Below are positions 49,364-58,803 of a DNA stretch of 64,000 bases, one piece after another. The notes under the pieces were generated by a model. It saw only the letters and a program-made list of their open reading frames with translations. It was not told the DNA's origin and searched no databases. This DNA comes from Subtercola boreus (lineage in GTDB: Bacteria > Actinomycetota > Actinomycetes > Actinomycetales > Microbacteriaceae): the NCBI RefSeq assembly GCF_003399635.1, contig NZ_NBXB01000015.1, forward strand, positions 1 to 64,000, written 5' to 3'. Numbering within the stretch: position 1 is the first letter of the stretch; each line of letters begins with the position of its first letter. A program made the translations under genes and the position numbers.

Positions 49364-50317
49364 ATGAGCCTCGAGCAGAACGCCGACGACTTCCTGTCGC
49401 ACCTGGCTCTCGAACGCGGCTACTCGCCGAACACGGTTCGCGCCTATCGCTCCGACCTCGCGAATCTCCTGGCGTTCCGTGCTGATCGTCACCGCGCGTC
49501 GACAGCGGGACCGGCCGGCGAAGAGGCCGACGTGACATTGGAGCTGTTGCGGGACTGGTTGTGGGCGGCATCCAACCAGGGGCTCTCGAAGGCGACGATG
49601 GCCAGGCGTTCCGCGACAGCCAAGAGCTTCTCCGCGTGGCTGACGCGAACGGGGCGACAGAGCGGCGACGCCGCGGTGCGTCTTCGCGCGCCCCGGCCCG
49701 AGAGGGCTTTGCCGAGGGTGCTCAGCCGGTCATCCATGCAGTCCATCTTCGATCTGCTCGACGAACGGGCGGTCGGCGGCGACCCGGTGGCCGAACGCAA
49801 CCGGGCGATCGTCGAACTCCTCTACGCGTCGGCTCTCCGTGTGTCGGAGATCGTGGGCATCGACGTCGACGATCTCGACGATGAGCGGCGCACGGTGCTG
49901 GTGACAGGCAAGGGCTCGAAGCAGCGGGTGGTTCCCTTCGGCGCCCCCGCGCTCGCGGCCCTGACCCAGTACCGGGAGAACGGCAGGCGGGAACTGCTGA
50001 TCGACGCGGAGTCGGGCCAGGCGTCGCAGGTGCACGTGTCGAGTGCACTGTTCCTGAACAGCCGCGGGGAGAGGCTCGGCACGAGGGCGGTCTATGCGGT
50101 GGTCTCCGAGTTGCTCTCGCGGGTGCCTGGAAGCGGACCGGAGGGCCCGCACGCCTTTCGGCACACGGCGGCGACCCATCTTCTCGACGGGGGAGCCGAC
50201 CTGCGTGCCGTGCAGGAGATGCTCGGTCACTCGAGCCTCGGCACCACCCAGATCTACACCCACGTGACTACAGAGCGGCTGCGGAGCGCCTACCTTGCGG
50301 CTCACCCCCGCGCCTGA
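49364..50317 (+). CDS. xerC: tyrosine recombinase XerC
   Basis: A 317-aa site-specific recombinase for resolving chromosome dimers at dif. Catalytic residues are complete: Arg159 (ASALRVSEI), Lys183 (TGKGSK), His263 and Arg266 (HAFRHTAATHL), His289 (LGHSSLG) and Tyr298 (IYTHV). The N-terminal SAM-like domain (FLSHLALERGYSPNTVRAY) is typical of Xer rather than phage integrases. The location after comM-dprA is the standard actinobacterial place for xerC. A weak -10 (CATCCT) lies 6 nt before the ATG. Confidence 0.93.
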   Translation: MSLEQNADDFLSHLALERGYSPNTVRAYRSDLANLLAFRADRHRASTAGPAGEEADVTLELLRDWLWAASNQGLSKATMARRSATAKSFSAWLTRTGRQSGDAAVRLRAPRPERALPRVLSRSSMQSIFDLLDERAVGGDPVAERNRAIVELLYASALRVSEIVGIDVDDLDDERRTVLVTGKGSKQRVVPFGAPALAALTQYRENGRRELLIDAESGQASQVHVSSALFLNSRGERLGTRAVYAVVSELLSRVPGSGPEGPHAFRHTAATHLLDGGADLRAVQEMLGHSSLGTTQIYTHVTTERLRSAYLAAHPRA

Positions 50318-50333
50318 GTGCAGCGGGCGCGCC

Positions 50334-50876
50334 TCAGCCCGGCCTAGTCGGCCCCGGAAGGAGCACCGCGCGAGGGATGCCGCCGAAGAGGAGCAACGGG
50401 GACACGTACTCCCCGTTGCGGCGGAGTCCGAGGTGCACACACCCGAGCTCGCAGTGCGACGAGGTCGCCACCACTCCGATCTGCTGGCCGACGGCCACCG
50501 TCTCTCCGAGGGCGACGGTCGGGGTGACGGGTTCAACGCTCGAGAGCAGCCCGTCGCCGTGGGTGAGGGAGACGAGGGGCCGGTCGACCACCACTCCGGC
50601 AAACGAGACGGTGCCGGCGAGAACGGCGTAGACCGGTTGGCCGGGGCTGGCGGAGATGTCGATTCCGCGGTGACCGGCGGAGTAGCGGGTAGCGGGGGCC
50701 GCAAAGGGCCGTAGCACGATGTGCGGGGCATCCGTCGGCCAGGAGCCGACAGCGCCCGCAGAACCAGCAGCGCCGACAGAACCGACAGAACCCGCTGAGC
50801 CGGGCTCGCCCCCGCCGACGACCCCCAGCAGTATCAGACAGACGGCCACGGCCTTGCCCACACGTATTTCGTACAT
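50334..50876 (-). CDS. secreted M23-family peptidoglycan hydrolase (LytM-like)
   Basis: A 180-aa exported protein. Residues 8-20 are a hydrophobic signal or anchor, then a Gly/Ser/Ala-rich linker, then an M23 domain with HRGIDISASPGQPVYAV (zinc His and Asp), SLTHGDGL and SHCELGCVHLGLR (the distal His region). It should cleave peptide cross-links in the cell wall or bind them. The ATG at 50876 is chosen because the signal segment starts there; the longer frame to 51002 looks non-coding. In relatives an M23 gene occupies this place before rpsB. It is divergent from the MFS gene. Confidence 0.87.
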   Translation of the reverse strand: MYEIRVGKAVAVCLILLGVVGGGEPGSAGSVGSVGAAGSAGAVGSWPTDAPHIVLRPFAAPATRYSAGHRGIDISASPGQPVYAVLAGTVSFAGVVVDRPLVSLTHGDGLLSSVEPVTPTVALGETVAVGQQIGVVATSSHCELGCVHLGLRRNGEYVSPLLLFGGIPRAVLLPGPTRPG

Positions 50877-51029
50877 GACAACAGCCTCGGCCCGTGAGCG
50901 CAAGTCCGGGGCGCGATTTCTGCCATCGGTGGAACATCGTGGCAAGATCGAAGATGTGGGCGAGAAGAGCCCGGGCAGAGTCGCCCCTCCCCTCGCTCCC
51001 ATAGGAACACATCACCAGAGGGGCAGGCC

Positions 51030-52550
51030 ATGGCCGGGAGCACGAGCAACACCACATCCACGAACGCACAGCAGTCGGAAAAGGACCTGCAGAAACGGCT
51101 GAACCGCAAGGTGCTCGCCCTATCGATCGCAGCGGCGCTCGGCGGATTCCTGTTCGGCTTCGACTCCTCCGTGATCAACGGCGCCGTCGATGCGATCAAG
51201 ACCGACTTCGGGCTCGACACCCTGCCTTTCCTCAGCGGTTTCGCCGTTGCATCCGCTCTGCTCGGCTGCGCCGTCGGCGCCTACTTCGCCGGCCGCATCG
51301 CCGATCGTCTCGGCCGCGTGCCGGTGATGCTCATCGGCGCGGCCCTCTTCCTCATCAGCTCGGTCGGCTCGGCCTTCGCCTTCAGCGTCACCGACCTGAT
51401 CCTCTGGCGGGTGCTCGGCGGGCTCGGAATCGGCATTGCGAGCGTCATCGCGCCGGCCTACATCGCTGAGATCGCACCGAAGGCCGTGCGCGGCAGCCTC
51501 GGCTCGCTGCAGCAGCTCGCCATCACGCTCGGCATCTTTGCGGCCCTGCTCTCCGACGCCATCCTCGCGAACGCTGCGGGGGATGCGAACAGCCCGCTCT
51601 TCTTCGGAGTGGATGCCTGGCGCTGGATGTTCGTGGTCTGCGCCATCCCGGCGATCGTCTACGGGCTCCTCGCCTGGCGGCTGCCCGAGTCTCCCCGCTA
51701 CCTCGCGGGAAAGGGCCGCCACGACGACGCGAAGAACGTACTTGCCAGTGTGATGCCGAAGGCGCAGGTGGACGATGCGCTCGCCGAGATCGAAGAGTCG
51801 CTGAAGCAGGACACGGAGAACGCCCGCACCGCGAGCCTCCGCGGCAAGCTGTTCGGCCTCCTGCCCGTGGTCTGGGTGGGCATCCTGCTGTCGATGTTCC
51901 AGCAGCTGGTGGGCATCAACGTGATCTTCTACTACTCGACGTCCCTGTGGTCCTCGGTCGGTTTCGACACGGGCAACGCGGGGACGAGCCTGACGATCTC
52001 GGTCGTCACTGCCGTGGTCAACGTGCTCGTCACGTTCGTCGCCATCTTCACCGCAGACAAGACGGGGCGTCGTCCGCTGCTGCTGATCGGATCGATCGGG
52101 ATGGTCGTCTCGCTGGCCTTCATGGCGATCTCGTTCGCGCAGTCGGTGCAGGTCGACGGCAACCCGTCGCTGCCCGGGGCCTGGGGCCCGGTCGCCCTTG
52201 TCGCGGCGAACCTGTTCGTCATCTCGTTCGGTGCGACCTGGGGCCCGCTCGTCTGGGTGCTTCTCGGCGAGATCTTCCCGAACCGCATCCGCGGCAAGGC
52301 GCTCGGCATCGCCGCCGCGGCCCAGTGGCTCACGAACTTCGCCGTCACCGAGACGTTCCCCGCGCTATCGGCGTTCTCGCTCCCGTTCACCTACGGGATG
52401 TACGCGTTCTTCGCCCTGCTCTCCTTCATCTTCGTGTTCTTCGCGGTGCCTGAGACGAAGGGCCGGTCGTTGGAGAGCATGGATGACCTGAAGGTCGATC
52501 GCGGCGGGCGGGCGGCCAAGGCGGCGGCGGCCCTGAAGGCGTCGGCCTGA
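51030..52550 (+). CDS. sugar-porter MFS transporter
   Basis: A 506-aa 12-helix transporter of the sugar porter family. Diagnostic motifs are GGFLFGFDSSVINGA in helix 1, GRIADRLGR after helix 2, RVLGGLGIGIAS, LPESPRYL, QQLVGINVIFYYS in helix 7, GRRPLL and PETKGRSLE at the end. It is close to glucose/xylose proton symporters. GAGGGGC is the RBS. Not part of the conserved ribosomal region; it is an insertion between the peptidase gene and rpsB. Confidence 0.93.
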   Translation: MAGSTSNTTSTNAQQSEKDLQKRLNRKVLALSIAAALGGFLFGFDSSVINGAVDAIKTDFGLDTLPFLSGFAVASALLGCAVGAYFAGRIADRLGRVPVMLIGAALFLISSVGSAFAFSVTDLILWRVLGGLGIGIASVIAPAYIAEIAPKAVRGSLGSLQQLAITLGIFAALLSDAILANAAGDANSPLFFGVDAWRWMFVVCAIPAIVYGLLAWRLPESPRYLAGKGRHDDAKNVLASVMPKAQVDDALAEIEESLKQDTENARTASLRGKLFGLLPVVWVGILLSMFQQLVGINVIFYYSTSLWSSVGFDTGNAGTSLTISVVTAVVNVLVTFVAIFTADKTGRRPLLLIGSIGMVVSLAFMAISFAQSVQVDGNPSLPGAWGPVALVAANLFVISFGATWGPLVWVLLGEIFPNRIRGKALGIAAAAQWLTNFAVTETFPALSAFSLPFTYGMYAFFALLSFIFVFFAVPETKGRSLESMDDLKVDRGGRAAKAAAALKASA

Positions 52551-52603
52551 CGCCTGGCGCCGGATGCTCTCCCGCACCGGCGCGCCCGTTCGCCCACTTC
52601 GGT

Positions 52604-52611
52604 GCTATTCT
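52604..52611 (+). promoter_or_regulatory. rpsB: extended -10 promoter candidate of rpsB (GCTATTCT)
   Basis: TATTCT at 52606-52611 is preceded by TGC, giving an extended -10 element; no good -35 is seen. The implied leader to the rpsB start is about 195 nt and contains two hairpins. Confidence 0.4.
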
Positions 52612-52619
52612 GGACGCAG

Positions 52620-52705
52620 CACCGCGCTCGTCGCGGTGACTACGCGTGCCCAATCGGCCGCCATTCCCCTTCGGTCCCCTGACTCGTCACGAGTCTGAGG
52701 CGGGG
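52620..52705 (+). other. structured leader of rpsB
   Basis: Two hairpins lie in the long leader: CACCGCG/CGCGGTG at 52620-52638, and GACTCG/CGAGTC at 52681-52695 with outer CCCC/GGGG pairing (52676-52679 with 52702-52705). They could be an autoregulatory S2 leader or an attenuator; the second is followed only by TTT. Confidence 0.4.
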
Positions 52706-52812
52706 TTTCGGCCGGGCACCAGGAGAGGCGATCATCCGGTCGCCGCTAGCAACCGATTCGGCTCTTCCGTGCATCCGTGTGGGAAGACGCCGGGAGAACA
52801 GGAGAACGGCTC

Positions 52813-53826
52813 ATGGCCGTCGTAACCATCCGCCAGCTGCTCGACAGCGGCGTGCACTTCGGGCACCAGACCCGCCGTTGGAACCCGAAGATGAAGCGAT
52901 TCATCTTCACCGAGCGTTCCGGCATCTACATCATCGACCTGCAGCAGTCGCTCGGCTTCATCGACAAGGCCTACGACTTCGTCAAGGAGACGGTCGCCCA
53001 CGGAGGCACCATCCTCTTTGTCGGCACCAAGAAGCAGGCGCAGGAATCGATCGCCGAGCAGGCGACCCGCGTGGGCCAGCCCTACGTGAACCAGCGCTGG
53101 CTCGGTGGCCTCCTGACCAACTTCCAGACGGTCTCGAAGCGCCTCGCCCGCATGAAGGAGCTCGAGGAGCTCGACTTCGAAGACACCGCGAAGAGCGGTT
53201 TCACGAAGAAAGAGCTGCTCATCAAGAAGCGCGAGCTCGACAAGCTGCACAAGAGCCTCGGTGGTATCCGCAACCTCGCGAAGACCCCGTCGGCCCTGTG
53301 GGTCGTCGACACAAAGAAGGAGCACCTCGCGATCGACGAGGCGCGAAAGCTCGGCATCCCGGTCATCGGCATCCTCGACACGAACTGCGACCCCGACGAA
53401 GTGCAGTACCCGATCCCGGGCAACGACGACGCGATCCGTTCGGTGGGCCTGCTGACCCGCATCATCGCCGACGCCGCCGCTGAGGGCCTCATCCAGCGTC
53501 ACCAGAAGCCCGAGGAGACCGGCAACGTGTCGGCCGTCGAACCCCTGGCCGAGTGGGAGCGCGAGCTCCTCGGTGCGTCGACCGACGCGCTCGCCGCTGA
53601 CGAGACCGCCGTTGCCGAGACGCTCGCCACTGAGGGTGCTGACGCTGCCGTGGTCGAGTCCGCCCAGGCCGACGCCGCCGTCATCGACGCCGACGCGGCC
53701 GAGCTGGTCGAAGAGCCGACCGAGGAGAACGACGCTGACGCGCAGCTCATCGGCAAGAACATCGGCGACCCGGTCGAGCACCCCGTCGCCGAGGCACGCA
53801 CCGTCGACCCCGAGCAGGAAGTTTAA
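52813..53826 (+). CDS. rpsB: 30S ribosomal protein S2
   Basis: A 337-aa S2. The conserved part (1-235) has [45 protein letters not shown] and [23 protein letters not shown] in order. The last 100 residues are an acidic Ala/Asp/Glu/Val-rich tail, longer than in E. coli (about 240 aa total). ATG 52813 with GGAG upstream; the frame to 52777 is in the leader. tsf follows after a 96-bp gap with a hairpin. Confidence 0.96.
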   Translation: MAVVTIRQLLDSGVHFGHQTRRWNPKMKRFIFTERSGIYIIDLQQSLGFIDKAYDFVKETVAHGGTILFVGTKKQAQESIAEQATRVGQPYVNQRWLGGLLTNFQTVSKRLARMKELEELDFEDTAKSGFTKKELLIKKRELDKLHKSLGGIRNLAKTPSALWVVDTKKEHLAIDEARKLGIPVIGILDTNCDPDEVQYPIPGNDDAIRSVGLLTRIIADAAAEGLIQRHQKPEETGNVSAVEPLAEWERELLGASTDALAADETAVAETLATEGADAAVVESAQADAAVIDADAAELVEEPTEENDADAQLIGKNIGDPVEHPVAEARTVDPEQEV

Positions 53827-53851
53827 CCTTCCCGCCCAGTCGTACATCTAT

Positions 53852-53897
53852 GCTGTGCCCGGGACTGCATCCATCGATTGCGGGCCCCGGGCACAGC
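53852..53897 (+). other. hairpin between rpsB and tsf
   Basis: GCTGTGCCCGGG (53852-53863) and CCCGGGCACAGC (53886-53897) pair perfectly over 12 bp with a 22-nt loop. There is no T-tract, so partial termination or RNA processing within the rpsB-tsf operon is more likely than full termination. Confidence 0.6.
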
Positions 53898-53922
53898 CAG
53901 TGAACAAGGAGTAAGAAGCACT

Positions 53923-54750
53923 ATGGCAAACTTCAACGTTGCCGACGTCAAGATCCTGCGCGACCGTCTCGGCGCCGGAATGGTAGACAGCAAGAACGCT
54001 CTCGTCGAGGCCGATGGTGACATCGAGAAGGCCATCGAGATCCTGCGCCTCAAGGGCCAGAAGGGTGTCGCGAAGCGCGAGGGCCGCGCGACCAGCGAAG
54101 GCCTCGTTGCCGCGAAGGAGAACGGCGACACCGCCACCCTCATCGAGCTGGCCAGCGAGACCGACTTCGTCGCGAAGAACCAGAAGTTCATCGACCTGAG
54201 CGAGAAGGTCCTGGATGCGGTCACCGCATCCGGAGCTTCGACTCTCGAGGAGGCCCTGGCGGCCGACGCAGGCTCGCAGACGGTCGCCGCGACCATCTCC
54301 GACGAGGCCGCGATCCTCGGTGAGAAGCTGGAACTCCGCCGTGTCGCGAAGGTCAGTGGCGAGCACTTCGCCATCTACCTACACCGCACCAGCAAGGACC
54401 TGCCCCCGCAGGTCGGCGTGGTCGTCGGCTACAGCGGCGATGATGCCGACACGGCGCGGAGCATCGCGCAGCACATCTCCTTCGCGAACCCGGAGTACCT
54501 CAGCCGCGACGACGTCCCCGCCGACGCTGTCGACGCCGAGCGGAAGATCGTGACCGAGATCGCCGAGAACGAGGGCAAGCCAGCAGCGGCGCTGCCCAAG
54601 ATCATCGAAGGCCGTCTCACCGGCTACTTCAAGCAGGTCGCCCTGCTCGACCAGGACTACGCGAAGGACAACAAGCTGTCCGTGGCGAAGGTGCTGGCCG
54701 AGGCCGGTCTGACCGTTACCGGTTTCGCCCGTTTCAAGGTCGGCGCGTAA
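53923..54750 (+). CDS. tsf: elongation factor Ts
   Basis: A 275-aa nucleotide exchange factor for EF-Tu. The UBA-like N terminus (VKILRDRLGAGMVDSKNALVEA), KAIEILRLKGQKGVAKREGR and the EF-Tu contact region ELASETDFVAKNQKF are canonical. ATG 53923 with AAGGAG upstream; the extension to 53878 lies in the intercistronic hairpin. A strong terminator follows, so rpsB-tsf is a closed unit. Confidence 0.97.
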   Translation: MANFNVADVKILRDRLGAGMVDSKNALVEADGDIEKAIEILRLKGQKGVAKREGRATSEGLVAAKENGDTATLIELASETDFVAKNQKFIDLSEKVLDAVTASGASTLEEALAADAGSQTVAATISDEAAILGEKLELRRVAKVSGEHFAIYLHRTSKDLPPQVGVVVGYSGDDADTARSIAQHISFANPEYLSRDDVPADAVDAERKIVTEIAENEGKPAAALPKIIEGRLTGYFKQVALLDQDYAKDNKLSVAKVLAEAGLTVTGFARFKVGA

Positions 54751-54763
54751 GCTCCAACACCTC

Positions 54764-54803
54764 AAAGCCCCGACGCCCGTAACGGCGTCGGGGCTTTTTG
54801 TTT
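54764..54803 (+). terminator. rho-independent terminator after tsf
   Basis: A perfect 12-bp stem (54766-54777 with 54784-54795, loop CGTAAC) is followed by a run of T. It is the clearest intrinsic terminator in the window. Confidence 0.95.
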
Positions 54804-54844
54804 ACCGGTAGCCTGAACAGCGAACGAACGAAGGGACAACCACC

Positions 54845-55570
54845 ATGTCTGAAGCAACAGGACGCCGACGGGTTCTGCTGAAGCTCTCCGGTGAAGCCTT
54901 CGGCGGCGGCTCCCTGGGTGTCAACCCCGACGTGGTCGGTGAGCTGGCCCGCGAGATCGCGGAGGCCGCCAAGCAGGTCGAAATCGCGATCGTCGTGGGT
55001 GGTGGCAACTTCTTCCGCGGCGCGGAACTCTCCCAGCGCGGAATGGACCGGGGCCGCGCCGACTACATGGGCATGCTCGGCACCGTGATGAACGCCCTCG
55101 CGCTGCAGGACTTCCTCGAGCAGGCCGGCGCTGCGACGCGCGTGCAGTCGGCCATCTCCATGACCCAGGTCGCCGAGCCGTACATCCCGCGCCGCGCCGA
55201 GCGGCACCTCGAGAAGGGCCGTGTCGTCATCTTCGGCGCCGGAGCAGGCTTGCCCTACTTCTCGACCGACACCGTTGCCGCTCAGCGCGCGCTCGAGATC
55301 GGCGCAGACGTCGTGCTGGTCGCGAAGAACGGCGTCGACGGCGTGTACGACGCCGACCCGCGGTCGAACCCCGACGCGAAGAAGATCGACCGCCTCACCT
55401 ACCTCGATGCCCTGCAGCGTGAGCTGAAGGTCGTCGACTCGACTGCCTTCAGCCTCTGCATGGACAACAACATGCCGATGATGGTCTTCGGCATGGAGCC
55501 GATGGGCAACGTCACGAAGGCGATCCTCGGCGAGCAGATCGGCACGCTCGTGCACACCTCGCACCAGTGA
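54845..55570 (+). CDS. pyrH: UMP kinase
   Basis: A 241-aa amino-acid-kinase-fold UMP kinase of pyrimidine nucleotide synthesis. [62 protein letters not shown] and [13 protein letters not shown] are all family marks. GAAGGG precedes the ATG. TAGCCT about 30 nt upstream is a possible -10. frr follows 48 bp later. Confidence 0.97.
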   Translation: MSEATGRRRVLLKLSGEAFGGGSLGVNPDVVGELAREIAEAAKQVEIAIVVGGGNFFRGAELSQRGMDRGRADYMGMLGTVMNALALQDFLEQAGAATRVQSAISMTQVAEPYIPRRAERHLEKGRVVIFGAGAGLPYFSTDTVAAQRALEIGADVVLVAKNGVDGVYDADPRSNPDAKKIDRLTYLDALQRELKVVDSTAFSLCMDNNMPMMVFGMEPMGNVTKAILGEQIGTLVHTSHQ

Positions 55571-55618
55571 CGCAGGCATCCGAACTAAACTGGCCCAGAG
55601 ATTTCTGAAGGAGTTACC

Positions 55619-56173
55619 GTGATTGCCGATGTACTGACCGATTCCGCCGAGCGGATGCGAAAAGCGCTCGAGTCGACGAAAGACGACTTCGCGACCGTCC
55701 GCACCGGGCGCGCGAACCCGGCGCTGTTCCAGAAGCTGCTGGTCGATTACTACGGGTCGCCGACGCCTCTCGAGCAGCTCGCGTCGCTGCAGAACCCCGA
55801 AGCCCGCACGATCCTCGTGACGCCCTACGACAAGGGTGCGCTCCGCGACATCGAGCAGGCGCTCCGCGACATGCCGAACCTGGGTGCGAACCCGACGAAC
55901 GACGGTTCGATCATCCGCGTCACGCTGCCCGACCTCACCGAGGAACGCCGCAAGGAGTTCGTCAAGGTCGTGAAGGGCAAGGCCGAAGACGGCAAGGTCT
56001 CCGTGCGAAACATTCGCCGGAAGGCGAAGGACGATCTGGATGCCCTCAAGAGCGAAGTCGGCGACGACGAGGTCGCACGCGCTGAGAAAGAGCTGGAGGC
56101 GAGCACGAAGGCGACAGTCGACGCCATCGACGACGCTTTGAAGCGCAAAGAAGCCGAGCTCCTGGAAATCTAG
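55619..56173 (+). CDS. frr: ribosome recycling factor
   Basis: A 184-aa RRF that splits post-termination ribosomes with [59 protein letters not shown] and [20 protein letters not shown] are canonical. GTG start at 55619 with AAGGAG 6 nt in front. It is followed 12 bp later by cdsA in the same operon. Confidence 0.97.
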   Translation: MIADVLTDSAERMRKALESTKDDFATVRTGRANPALFQKLLVDYYGSPTPLEQLASLQNPEARTILVTPYDKGALRDIEQALRDMPNLGANPTNDGSIIRVTLPDLTEERRKEFVKVVKGKAEDGKVSVRNIRRKAKDDLDALKSEVGDDEVARAEKELEASTKATVDAIDDALKRKEAELLEI

Positions 56174-56185
56174 GCACGGCTTTTC

Positions 56186-57142
56186 GTGACAGTCGATCCG
56201 GGTGGGCGACGCCCGTCGAAGCAGAGGCGTCCGACGGGTATCTCCCGGGCGGAGCTCGAAGAGCGCGTGAGAGCGCGCCGTGAGCAGTTCGAAGAGGCCA
56301 ACGACAAGATCACGGCGCGCTCTGGCCGGAATCTGTTGAGCGCTGTCGCCATCGGGGTGACGCTGGCCGCCCTGATGGTGGTCAGCCTGCTGTTCATCAC
56401 GGAGCTCTTCCTGATCTTCGTCGGGCTGATCGCCTGTGTCGGCAGTGTCGAACTGGTGGCGGCCCTCAGAAAGTCGGGACGCTATGTTCCGGTGGTGCCC
56501 TCGGTCATCTCGGCCGCCGCGGTGTCTGTCGCGGCGTTCTACGGTGGCGCATCCGGCCAGTGGCTGACCCTGCTCGCCGGTATCGGGCTCGTCATCGTGT
56601 GGCGGCTCGTGATGCTGGTGCGCCCCGCCCACCGGGTCGGCGGCAGCCGCCAACTCGCCCGGGATGTCGCCGCTGCCATCGTCGTGCAGGCCTACGTCGT
56701 CTTTCTCGGCAGCATCTCGATCCTGCTCGTGGCCCAGCCGGACGGCCGGTGGTGGGTGCTCTCGTTCATGGTCGTGGTGATCTGCGTGGATACCGGTGCC
56801 TACGCTGCCGGTCTCAACTTCGGCAAGCACCCGATGGCCCCGCGGATCAGCCCGAAGAAGACGTGGGAGGGCTTCGCGGGCGCCCTGCTCGTCGCCCTGG
56901 TCGCGGGCGTACTGCTCTCGGTGCTGCTGTTGCAGGAGCCGTGGTGGTTCGGGCTTCTCTTCGGCGCGGTGCTCACGCTGACGGCGACGTTCGGCGACCT
57001 GGCGGAGTCGCTTCTGAAGCGCGACATGGGCATCAAGGACATGAGCACCTGGCTTCCGGGCCACGGCGGGTTCCTCGACCGGCTCGATTCGATGCTGCCC
57101 TCGGCCGCAGCCGCGTATGTGCTGTACATCGTCTTCGCGTAG
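56186..57142 (+). CDS. cdsA: phosphatidate cytidylyltransferase
   Basis: A 318-aa membrane enzyme making CDP-diacylglycerol for phospholipid synthesis. About eight hydrophobic helices follow a basic cytoplasmic N terminus of 45 residues. The catalytic signature is complete: ISPKKTWEGFAGA, FGDLAESLLKRDMGIKD and LPGHGGFLDRLDS near the C terminus. GTG start at 56186. The order frr-cdsA is conserved. A DivIVA-like gene follows 29 bp later. Confidence 0.95.
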   Translation: MTVDPGGRRPSKQRRPTGISRAELEERVRARREQFEEANDKITARSGRNLLSAVAIGVTLAALMVVSLLFITELFLIFVGLIACVGSVELVAALRKSGRYVPVVPSVISAAAVSVAAFYGGASGQWLTLLAGIGLVIVWRLVMLVRPAHRVGGSRQLARDVAAAIVVQAYVVFLGSISILLVAQPDGRWWVLSFMVVVICVDTGAYAAGLNFGKHPMAPRISPKKTWEGFAGALLVALVAGVLLSVLLLQEPWWFGLLFGAVLTLTATFGDLAESLLKRDMGIKDMSTWLPGHGGFLDRLDSMLPSAAAAYVLYIVFA

Positions 57143-57159
57143 CGCACAGCCCGCAATGG

Positions 57160-57165
57160 CAGAAT
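57160..57165 (+). promoter_or_regulatory. -10 box CAGAAT, leaderless start of the DivIVA-like gene
   Basis: CAGAAT is followed by six bases (GACCGT) and the GTG at 57172. The same -10 hexamer occurs at the rpsP and rplS promoter candidates. Confidence 0.45.
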
Positions 57166-57171
57166 GACCGT

Positions 57172-57756
57172 GTGAGCCAAACATTTCCCCTCAGCCGGAA
57201 GTCCGAGCTGGGCTACAGCGTCGACGACGTCGAGAAGTTCCTGGTGGATGCCCGGCTGGCCTACGAGGCGCGGGCCGACGTCGGTGCTGGAGGCGCCGCC
57301 GATGCCGGTTCACCTGCCGTCATCGATTCGCGGAGCATCCGGAGCACCTCCTTCGACCTGCAGAAGGGCGGATACTCGACGCTGCACGTCGACGCAGCCC
57401 TCGATCGACTGGAAGAGGCCTTCGCCGCGCGCGAACGCGCCACCGGCAAGCGTGACCTCGGCGACGCCCAGTGGTACGACGTGAACAGGGATCGCGCTCG
57501 CGAGATCCTCGCCCGGCTCGAGCGCGAGGCAGGTCACAAGTTCCGGCGTGCCGGGGCGCTCAGCGGCGGCTACGACCGCCGGGAGGTGGATGCGTTCTGC
57601 GCCCGGCTCGTCGCGTACTTCCGGAACGGTGCCCCCATGCCGATCGAGACGGTGCGGGGTGCCCTCTTCATGCCGAAGCTGGGCGGGTACAACGAGACCC
57701 AGGTCGACCTCGTGCTCGACGCCGTCGTCGACGTGATGGTCGCGGTCAGGCCGTAA
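57172..57756 (+). CDS. DivIVA-domain-like repeat protein
   Basis: A 194-aa protein built from about four copies of the short DivIVA N-terminal motif (F...GY...DVD.FL..A): FPLSRKSELGYSVDDVEKFL, FDLQKGGYSTLHVDAALDRL, then AGALSGGYDRREVDAFCARL, and MPKLGGYNETQVDLVLDAVV. Unlike true DivIVA/Wag31 it has no long coiled coil. It may bind curved membranes or cell-pole partners, but that is inference. The GTG at 57172 has no RBS and fits a leaderless start; the gene overlaps the next one by 1 bp. Confidence 0.8.
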   Translation: MSQTFPLSRKSELGYSVDDVEKFLVDARLAYEARADVGAGGAADAGSPAVIDSRSIRSTSFDLQKGGYSTLHVDAALDRLEEAFAARERATGKRDLGDAQWYDVNRDRAREILARLEREAGHKFRRAGALSGGYDRREVDAFCARLVAYFRNGAPMPIETVRGALFMPKLGGYNETQVDLVLDAVVDVMVAVRP

Positions 57757-58058
57757 TGCCCCGCAGCAACCGGCCGCGCCGCGCGAAGGGGCAAGGCGAC
57801 GAGGCGGGCTCCGACATCGAACGCATGATGACGGGCTCACGCATGGTCGAGTGGCGCCGCGGCCACGACTGGAACGTGCAGCCGATCACGGCGAATCAGG
57901 CGACGAAAGACTACGTGTGCCCCGGATGCTCGTTGCCGGTGACTGCCGGAACCGCCCACCTCGTGGCGTGGCGGGCCGACGGCGTTCTCGGAGACGCGAG
58001 CGACCTCGCCGCCCGACGGCACTGGCACATCCACTGTTGGAGGATCGGACTGTCATGA
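57756..58058 (+). CDS. small Cys/His zinc-finger-like protein
   Basis: A 100-aa basic protein of unknown function. A CPGC pair near residue 55 and HWHIHC near the C terminus could form a zinc site. The N-terminal 20 residues are Arg/Lys-rich. I recall similar actinobacterial proteins only as hypotheticals. Its ATG overlaps the preceding stop (TAATG) and its TGA overlaps the next ATG (ATGA), so it is tightly coupled within a three-gene unit. Confidence 0.75.
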   Translation: MPRSNRPRRAKGQGDEAGSDIERMMTGSRMVEWRRGHDWNVQPITANQATKDYVCPGCSLPVTAGTAHLVAWRADGVLGDASDLAARRHWHIHCWRIGLS

Positions 58059-58777
58059 CCACCATCGAGATCCGCTCCACGGTCGTGCTGCCGGCTGTGC
58101 GCGAAGACATCGAGCTGCACACCTCCGACGGACTGACGCTGGTGGGCGAGTTGGCCCTGCCGGTCGGGCGCCCGCCGGTCGCAACCTTGGTGACGCTTCA
58201 TCCCCTGCCCACGGCGGGCGGGTTCATGGACTCACACATCCTGCGGAAGGCCGCCTGGCGGCTTCCCGAACTCGCCGATCTCGCCGTTCTGCGCTTCAAC
58301 ACCCGCGGCACGTCCTCTCCGCGCGGCACGAGCGACGGGGCGTTCGGTGAGGGAGTGGAGGAGCGGCTCGACGTCGATGCGGCAATGCGCTTCGTCAACG
58401 AACGCGGACTGCCGCATCCGTGGCTCGTCGGCTGGTCGTTCGGCACGGAATTGGCTCTGAAGTACGGGCTGTCGCACCAGATCGATGGGGCGATCCTGCT
58501 GTCGCCGCCGCTTCACAGGGCGACCGACGCGGATCTCACCGCCTGGGCGCACGCGGGCGTGCCGCTGGTGGCGCTGGTTCCCGAGCTCGACGACTTTCTG
58601 CGGCCGGCCGAGGCGCGGGAGAGGTTCGTGCTGGTGCCGGGGGCCGACCTCGTGGCCGTCGACGGCGCGAAGCACCTCTGGGTGGGAGAGACGCAGACCC
58701 GCCGCGTGCTGAACGAGATCGTGGAGCGCGTGAATCCGTCGAGTGCGCCGCTCCCCACGACCTATGAGGGCGACTAG
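58055..58777 (+). CDS. alpha/beta-hydrolase
   Basis: A 240-aa serine hydrolase. Features are an early HPLPTAGG loop (oxyanion region), FNTRGTSSPRG, the nucleophile elbow GWSFGTE, LVPELDDFLRP with the likely acid residue, and GAKHLW with the catalytic His. It resembles the KANL3/Tex30 type dienelactone-hydrolase-like group with HPHP-like loops. Substrate unknown. It overlaps the zinc-finger-like gene by 4 bp. Confidence 0.85.
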   Translation: MTTIEIRSTVVLPAVREDIELHTSDGLTLVGELALPVGRPPVATLVTLHPLPTAGGFMDSHILRKAAWRLPELADLAVLRFNTRGTSSPRGTSDGAFGEGVEERLDVDAAMRFVNERGLPHPWLVGWSFGTELALKYGLSHQIDGAILLSPPLHRATDADLTAWAHAGVPLVALVPELDDFLRPAEARERFVLVPGADLVAVDGAKHLWVGETQTRRVLNEIVERVNPSSAPLPTTYEGD

Positions 58778-58803
58778 ACACCCACGGCCGCGACCGTCGG
58801 TCT

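Noticed and set aside
49364-50317. Phage integrase and prophage border
   Set aside because: The recombinase has XerC-type domains and sits in the usual chromosomal place after dprA; no phage genes or attachment repeats are nearby.
54734-57184. An 816-codon open frame on the minus strand
   Set aside because: It is antisense to pyrH, frr and cdsA, all of which have clear motifs; its composition (Arg, His, Gly) is typical of shadow frames.
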